From Clostridiaceae bacterium (lineage in GTDB: Bacteria > Bacillota > Clostridia > UBA1212 > DUPL01): a DNA stretch of 37,299 nt. The notes beneath the pieces were generated by a model. It ran no database searches. It was not told the origin of the DNA and worked only from the letters and a program-made list of their open reading frames with translations. The stretch lies in the NCBI GenBank assembly GCA_012838385.1, contig DUPL01000032.1, forward strand, positions 1 to 37,299. The letters run 5' to 3'. The translations under genes and the position numbers were made by a program. Position 1 is the first letter of the stretch. Each line of letters begins with the position of its first letter. Positions 32,591 through 37,299 of this stretch are shown here, piece after piece.

Positions 32591-35500
32591 ATGGCGCTCA
32601 ACATACTGGCCGGCAGGGCAGGCAGTGGAAAAAGCACATACTGTGTTGACAGTATAGCCAGGCATTTGAAGCATGAATGCGGGCCTGTTTACCTGGTGGT
32701 GCCCGAGCAGTACTCCCTGCAGGCAGAAGCAAGGCTGCTTGAGCATCCTGATTGCAAGGGCCTATTGGGCAATGAAGTTGTCAGCTTCAAACGCATGGCT
32801 TTCAGGATATTGTCCAGGTATGGAGGACTTGCAAAGACAAAACTGAATCCTTCAGGCCGTATTATGTTGCTTGGTCATGTGGTGAAAGAGAATATTGATA
32901 GGCTTGAATACTTTGAGTTTCTGGAAGAACGTCCAGGAGAGATTAACAGGCTTTTAGGTCTGATTGATGAGTTTGGCAGATATGAAGTCACTCCCGGCAT
33001 GCTTGAGGAGGCGACATTGGAGCTTGAAGATGATTTGTTGAAAAGCAAGCTTTCCGATTTGTCCCTAATTTACAGTGAGTACAGGAATCTTCTTTTGGAA
33101 GACAATATAGAGGACCAGGATATTTACAGTGCGTTTTTGGAAAAGCTTGCAGAACACAGACCTTTCAAGGATGCTGTAATATGGCTTGATGGGTTTGCAG
33201 GTTTTACATCCTATGAGTTTGATATATTGAAGGAGCTGGTCAGGCAGTGCAGGGATGTAAATGTGTGTCTTTGCATGGATGAGGAAGACGAGTACATATT
33301 CGACAGGGTGTACAGAACGTATGAACAGCTGCTAAGGGTGGCAAAGGATGTCGATGCAAGGATAAACATTACATACTTGAAAGAAAGTCATCGCTTTACT
33401 AACAAATATATTGCCCATCTTGAAAGGAACTTTGGCAAATATCCTGCAAAGAGGGTGCAGGACATACCCAAAAACATAAAAATTGTTGAATGCAGAAGCA
33501 TATATGAAGAAGTGGATCGCAGTGCAAGAGAAATTGTGAGGCTTTTGAGGGAGGAAGGTTTAAGATACAAGGATATTGCAGTAACTGCAAGAAGTATTGA
33601 TTTGTACGAGAAGGTTATAAAGATTGTGTTTCCAAAGTACAATATTCCATACTTCATTGACTCCAAAAAGAACATAGAAGATCATCCACTAATTAGATTC
33701 ATTCTGACATTGCTTGATATTGTGGGAAGTTCCTGGGAGAGGACTAGCGTGCTCGATTTTCTGAAAACTGGCCTGTATACGGAAGAAATTTGTGCGGTTG
33801 ACAGGTTTGAGAATATTGCGCTTGCCCATGGGCTAAGAGGCAAAAAGGATTTTGGTTCAAGTATTGATGAGTTTGAAGAAGTTGAAGTGCTTCGAGCAAA
33901 GTTGTATAGCGATGTAACCTCGTTCGAGGAAGAGTTGAAAAAATGCCGCACAATGAAAGAGTGCTGCAAAATTCTTGTTTCGTTCTTCTCCAAACTTGAC
34001 GTCCAGGGAAAAATGCAGAACATGTCATTGAAGTTCAAGGAATCCAACATGCCTGTTATGGCAAATGAATATGCGAGAATCTGGAACATAACCATGGAAG
34101 TTGTAGAGCAGATTTACGTGTTCATGGGTGACATAAGGTTGACAGGTTCGTTGAAGGATAAGGTAAAGCTTTTCAAGGAAACGCTTTTATTGGGGTTTTC
34201 CGAGTACAAGATTGGTTTTATTCCGTTTACTGAAGACAGTGTCCAAATTGGTGTTGCGGACAGAACAAGAAGCCATGATGTTAAAGGAATGATACTGCTG
34301 GGCGCAAACGAGGGAGTTTTTCCCGCAACCTTTGTGGATGAAGGTCTTTTGAAGGACGACGACAGAGCGTATTTGAAGAACAAGGGAATCGCTCTTGCAG
34401 AGGACAACAGGACAAAGGCAAATATGGAGTATTACCTTATTTACACGGTCTTGTCATCTCCCTCCGAGCATATGATAATTAGTTACGCATTGGAAGACCA
34501 CGGACTGAATCCTATGAGACCGTCGGTAATTGTTCAGAGGATACAGAACATCTTCCCGTCTTTGAAGGTTGTTAAGGATTACAACGAGGGAGTAATGGAA
34601 AGACTTACTTTGCCTCTTCCGTTTTTGACAGAGAATGCAGGACTTTTGAGAGATGTAGAGGACGAGACAATCAAATGTATCAGAAAATGGTATCGGGATA
34701 GTGCTGAGTACAAACATGAATTTGAAAGAATTTTGAAAGCTGATACATCTTTCAGAAGAGACTTGTATCTGCCAAAAGACATAATGGATGAGTTGTTTGC
34801 CAAAAACCTTTACATGTCCGCATCAAGAATTGAGAAGTACAACAGATGTCCGTATTCATTCTTCATGAGCTACGGCATAAAGGCTGAGAAAAGAAAGGAA
34901 GCAGTTGTCGAGAATACGGATGTGGGTACCTTTTTGCATACATTGATTGACAAGGCTTCTAAAAAAGCAATTAATCTTCCTGTTGATGATAGTGACAAAC
35001 TTATGGATGATGTGTTTGCTGAGTCACTGGAGGAAGTGGGTATAAGGAGTTTTTACGACAGCGAGAGGAAAAAGTATATTGCAAACAGGCTTTTAAGATA
35101 TGCAAAAAAGGCATTCAGAAAAGCCTTATGGCAGATACATGGAGGGGTTTTCCAGCCAGCCGGATTTGAAGTGGCGTTTGGTCCTGATGGAGAGTTGCCT
35201 CCAGTACGTGTCAGGCTGGATGATGGAAGATACGTCCAGATAACAGGAAGGATTGACCGGTACGATGTCTGTGAGACGGAGGATGCAATTTATTTAAGGG
35301 TAATAGATTACAAGTCATCTGACCTTAATGTATCCCCCCAGGATTTGATTAATGGTCAGAGCATACAACTGGTTGCTTACATGGACGCCTTGGTGGAAGG
35401 CATTGGCAGCAAAAGCGAAAAAGCGGTTGTTCCTGTTGCCTGCCTGTACTTCACACTAGGTCCGGATGTAAAGAGTGCTTCAAACAGAAGTGAAGTGTCC

Positions 35501-35893
35501 AGGGAAGAGGAACTTAGACTGAAGGGATATATTATTGATGATCCGGAAGTTCTTGATTGTATTGTTTCCGATGAAGAGGATGCAAAGACCATGAGTATAA
35601 GACGGAAAAAGGAAGGATGGTCGGTTACTCTGAAAGGGGGAGCCGTTCCCAGGAACGGATTCGATCTTTTGAGGAAACAGCTTCACAAGACTGTTAAAAA
35701 TACTTACGAAAGAATGGCCGAAGGAGACATCTCCATAATTCCTGTTGATTTTCCGAACAAGAACTTCAAGGTTTGTGATTATTGTGAGTATATAACCGTA
35801 TGCGGAATTGATACATCCAAGCCTGAGAATTTTAGAAAACAGCCCCAATATGACGTTGATGAGGCCTATACGCAGATGGGCAGCGACGATTGA
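32591..35893 (+). CDS. addB: AddAB helicase-nuclease, AddB subunit
   Basis: An 1,100-residue AddB, part of the enzyme that resects double-strand breaks for RecA, the Firmicutes counterpart of RecBCD. Walker A is GRAGSGKST (8-16). The C-terminal RecB-like nuclease includes GRIDRYDV and VIDYKSS. The iron-sulfur cysteines Cys753, Cys1062, Cys1065 and Cys1071 match the spacing of the Bacillus subtilis protein. Normally addA follows directly; here a small membrane protein and pgk do, so addA must be elsewhere if present. GAAGGGG precedes the ATG. Confidence 0.96.
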   Translation: MALNILAGRAGSGKSTYCVDSIARHLKHECGPVYLVVPEQYSLQAEARLLEHPDCKGLLGNEVVSFKRMAFRILSRYGGLAKTKLNPSGRIMLLGHVVKENIDRLEYFEFLEERPGEINRLLGLIDEFGRYEVTPGMLEEATLELEDDLLKSKLSDLSLIYSEYRNLLLEDNIEDQDIYSAFLEKLAEHRPFKDAVIWLDGFAGFTSYEFDILKELVRQCRDVNVCLCMDEEDEYIFDRVYRTYEQLLRVAKDVDARINITYLKESHRFTNKYIAHLERNFGKYPAKRVQDIPKNIKIVECRSIYEEVDRSAREIVRLLREEGLRYKDIAVTARSIDLYEKVIKIVFPKYNIPYFIDSKKNIEDHPLIRFILTLLDIVGSSWERTSVLDFLKTGLYTEEICAVDRFENIALAHGLRGKKDFGSSIDEFEEVEVLRAKLYSDVTSFEEELKKCRTMKECCKILVSFFSKLDVQGKMQNMSLKFKESNMPVMANEYARIWNITMEVVEQIYVFMGDIRLTGSLKDKVKLFKETLLLGFSEYKIGFIPFTEDSVQIGVADRTRSHDVKGMILLGANEGVFPATFVDEGLLKDDDRAYLKNKGIALAEDNRTKANMEYYLIYTVLSSPSEHMIISYALEDHGLNPMRPSVIVQRIQNIFPSLKVVKDYNEGVMERLTLPLPFLTENAGLLRDVEDETIKCIRKWYRDSAEYKHEFERILKADTSFRRDLYLPKDIMDELFAKNLYMSASRIEKYNRCPYSFFMSYGIKAEKRKEAVVENTDVGTFLHTLIDKASKKAINLPVDDSDKLMDDVFAESLEEVGIRSFYDSERKKYIANRLLRYAKKAFRKALWQIHGGVFQPAGFEVAFGPDGELPPVRVRLDDGRYVQITGRIDRYDVCETEDAIYLRVIDYKSSDLNVSPQDLINGQSIQLVAYMDALVEGIGSKSEKAVVPVACLYFTLGPDVKSASNRSEVSREEELRLKGYIIDDPEVLDCIVSDEEDAKTMSIRRKKEGWSVTLKGGAVPRNGFDLLRKQLHKTVKNTYERMAEGDISIIPVDFPNKNFKVCDYCEYITVCGIDTSKPENFRKQPQYDVDEAYTQMGSDD

Positions 35894-36279
35894 TAGTACT
35901 TTTCTTATGTGTTTTGACTGTTTGTGCATATTTTGACATTAAAACAAGAAAAATACCTATTGCCGCACTGCTCTTGTTAATTGTAGTTTCGCTTTTAAGA
36001 GTGTTGGTTGAAGGAATGCCAGACTTATTGTCGTTTATGATGTGTGGCACAGTTGTATTTGTTTGTACCATACTCAAGAAAGCGGTGGGCAAGGCGGATG
36101 TTGTGTGCATTATGTGTGCTTTCCTTATGTTTGATGCGTCAACAGCTGCCAAAGGTTTGTTTATGGCCTGCATGCTGGCGTTTTTGTCTGGATTGGCATA
36201 CTACAAGGGGAAAGCAAGGGGGGAAGAACTGCCTTTTGTTCCTTTTCTTCTTCTTGCTTTGTTATTTTCTTTACATTAG
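35890..36279 (+). CDS. Small prepilin-peptidase-like (A24 family) membrane protein
   Basis: A 129-residue hydrophobic protein with about five membrane helices. YFDIKTRKIP at 15-23 matches the first A24 aspartate motif (Asp16), and GKAD at 67-70 stands where GxGD is expected (Asp70), with Ala for the second glycine. It lacks the N-terminal cysteine-rich methylase domain of full prepilin peptidases, as in CpaA/TadV-type proteins. No pilin or secretion genes are nearby, so the substrate is unknown. TTG start overlapping the addB stop by four bases. Confidence 0.65.
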   Translation: MIVLFLCVLTVCAYFDIKTRKIPIAALLLLIVVSLLRVLVEGMPDLLSFMMCGTVVFVCTILKKAVGKADVVCIMCAFLMFDASTAAKGLFMACMLAFLSGLAYYKGKARGEELPFVPFLLLALLFSLH

Positions 36280-36280
36280 G

Positions 36281-36309
36281 TTGATATTTTTGGATATTAG
36301 GTATAAAAT
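36281..36309 (+). promoter_or_regulatory. Promoter of pgk
   Basis: TTGATA (36281-36286), 17 bases, TAAAAT (36304-36309), directly after the small membrane protein stop. Leaves a leader of about 55 bases with AAGGAG. Confidence 0.5.
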
Positions 36310-36369
36310 AGAATTTGGGTCTTTTGACTAGATTTTAGATATACAGAATTTAAGGAGAGTGGCTGATAT

Positions 36370-37299
36370 ATGAGCTATTACAACAAGAAAAACGTTACAG
36401 ATATAAATGTAACCGGCAAAAGAGTCATAGTAAGGGTTGACTTCAACGTACCCTTTGATACAGAAGGAAACATATCAGACGACAAAAGAATAGTAGCGGC
36501 TTTGCCTACAATAAAATATTTGTTGGACAAGAAAGCCAAGGTAATACTTATGTCCCACCTGGGCAGACCCAAGGGACAATTCAACATGAAGTATTCAATG
36601 GCTCCATGCTCCAAGCATCTTGGCAAGTTGTTGAATATGGAGATTATACAGTCTTCGGATGTCATAGGTCCTGACAGCAAGGAAAAGGCAAAGAATTTGA
36701 AAGAAGGACAAATTCTTATGCTTGAAAACGTCAGGTTCCACAAGGAAGAGGAAGCCAACGATCCTGAGTTTGCAAAGGAGCTTGCAAGTCTTGCTGATAT
36801 TTTTGTCAATGATGCATTTGGAACAGCACACAGGGCTCATGCTTCCACTGCAGGAATTGCAAATTATCTGCCTGCGGTTTCAGGTTTCCTTATTCAGAAG
36901 GAAATTGAGATAATGGGCAAGGCTCTTTCAAATCCAGAAAGACCTTTTGTTGCAATACTTGGTGGCGCAAAGGTTTCCGACAAGATAGAGGTTATAAACA
37001 ACCTGCTTGAAAAAGTGGATGTGCTCATTATTGGTGGAGGTATGGCCTACACATTCCTCAAGGCCAAAGGCTACAAGATAGGGGATTCCATTTGTGAGGA
37101 TGACAAGCTTGACCTGGCAACACAGCTTATGCAGAAGGCTGAGGACAAGGATGTTGAGCTTCTGCTTCCAATTGGCAGCATTGTTGCAAAAGAATTCTCC
37201 AATGAATCTGATAGAATGTATGTTCCATCCGATGACATGCCTGATGGATGGTCCGGAATGGATATTGGAAATCTGACAATAGAGCTTTATGAAAAGTAC
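36370..37299 (+). CDS. pgk: Phosphoglycerate kinase, 5' part only
   Basis: The first 310 codons of the glycolytic kinase that transfers phosphate from 1,3-bisphosphoglycerate to ADP; the gene runs off the right edge. VRVDFNVP (about 21-28) and SHLGRPKG (about 61-68) are signature substrate-binding motifs, LENVRFHKEEE follows, and ILGGAKVSDKIEVI marks the start of the nucleotide-binding half. The AAGGAG site is 10-12 bases from the ATG, a little long. GAPDH is not upstream, contrary to the common gap-pgk order. Confidence 0.97.
   Translation, partial: MSYYNKKNVTDINVTGKRVIVRVDFNVPFDTEGNISDDKRIVAALPTIKYLLDKKAKVILMSHLGRPKGQFNMKYSMAPCSKHLGKLLNMEIIQSSDVIGPDSKEKAKNLKEGQILMLENVRFHKEEEANDPEFAKELASLADIFVNDAFGTAHRAHASTAGIANYLPAVSGFLIQKEIEIMGKALSNPERPFVAILGGAKVSDKIEVINNLLEKVDVLIIGGGMAYTFLKAKGYKIGDSICEDDKLDLATQLMQKAEDKDVELLLPIGSIVAKEFSNESDRMYVPSDDMPDGWSGMDIGNLTIELYEKY

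Noticed and set aside
32057..32746. 229-codon minus-strand frame across the yhaM-addB junction
   Set aside because: Low-complexity, Cys/His-rich translation opposite two well-supported genes; no start site.

Overview
The window reads as chromosomal DNA from a spore-forming, anaerobic member of the Clostridia. The grounds are strong GGAGG-type ribosome binding sites, spore genes (pdaA, yqfC, yqfD), the yqfC-yqfD-phoH-ybeY-era-recO order, an oxygen-sensitive class III ribonucleotide reductase, desulfoferrodoxin and AddB. No phage, insertion sequence, CRISPR array, tRNA or rRNA was seen. I cannot name the species; two CotH lipoproteins and two carbohydrate-type proteins (DUF4091, DUF5107) would fit a plant-fibre or gut anaerobe, but that is inference.

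Layout. 1-1058, minus strand: end of maf, a family 6 uracil/hypoxanthine-DNA glycosylase, thioredoxin. 1102-5141, plus: a four-gene polyamine operon (speD, arginine decarboxylase, speE, speB) that could make spermidine from arginine and AdoMet. 5134-8012, minus: nrdG and nrdD behind a promoter with two NrdR-type boxes. 8042-10370, minus: a split chromate-type transporter, a Crp/Fnr regulator and desulfoferrodoxin. 10385-20269: the accessory part, with a DUF4091 protein, two tandem ~1,000-residue lipoproteins (chitobiase-like domain, CotH kinase domain, Ig-like domain, seven RCC1 repeats) and a DUF5107/TPR protein. 20297-23368: a XRE-cupin regulator, MscL with an added zinc ribbon, and htpG, separated by a bidirectional terminator that contains the htpG stop codon. 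23397-31559, plus: two DUF881 membrane proteins, pdaA, yqfC, yqfD, phoH, ybeY, era, recO, deoB. 31564-37299, plus: yhaM-type nuclease, addB, a small prepilin-peptidase-like protein and the start of pgk.

How the parts work together. The polyamine and anaerobic ribonucleotide reductase operons are self-contained pathways, tightly packed with overlapping genes. The segment from DUF881 to deoB mixes envelope/sporulation genes with core RNA and ribosome housekeeping, as in other Firmicutes, but lacks pgpH, dgkA and cdd. The pdaA ribosome binding site lies in the 3' arm of a terminator-like hairpin.

The best candidate for a little-described system is the CotH-RCC1 lipoprotein pair at 11853-18122. 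Each protein joins an atypical kinase domain that keeps its presumed catalytic aspartates to a seven-repeat propeller on a lipid-anchored surface protein. One has a long Pro/Thr stalk and the other a short one, and each has its own promoter. No gap between genes exceeds 300 bases; the larger ones hold the promoters and hairpins listed below.
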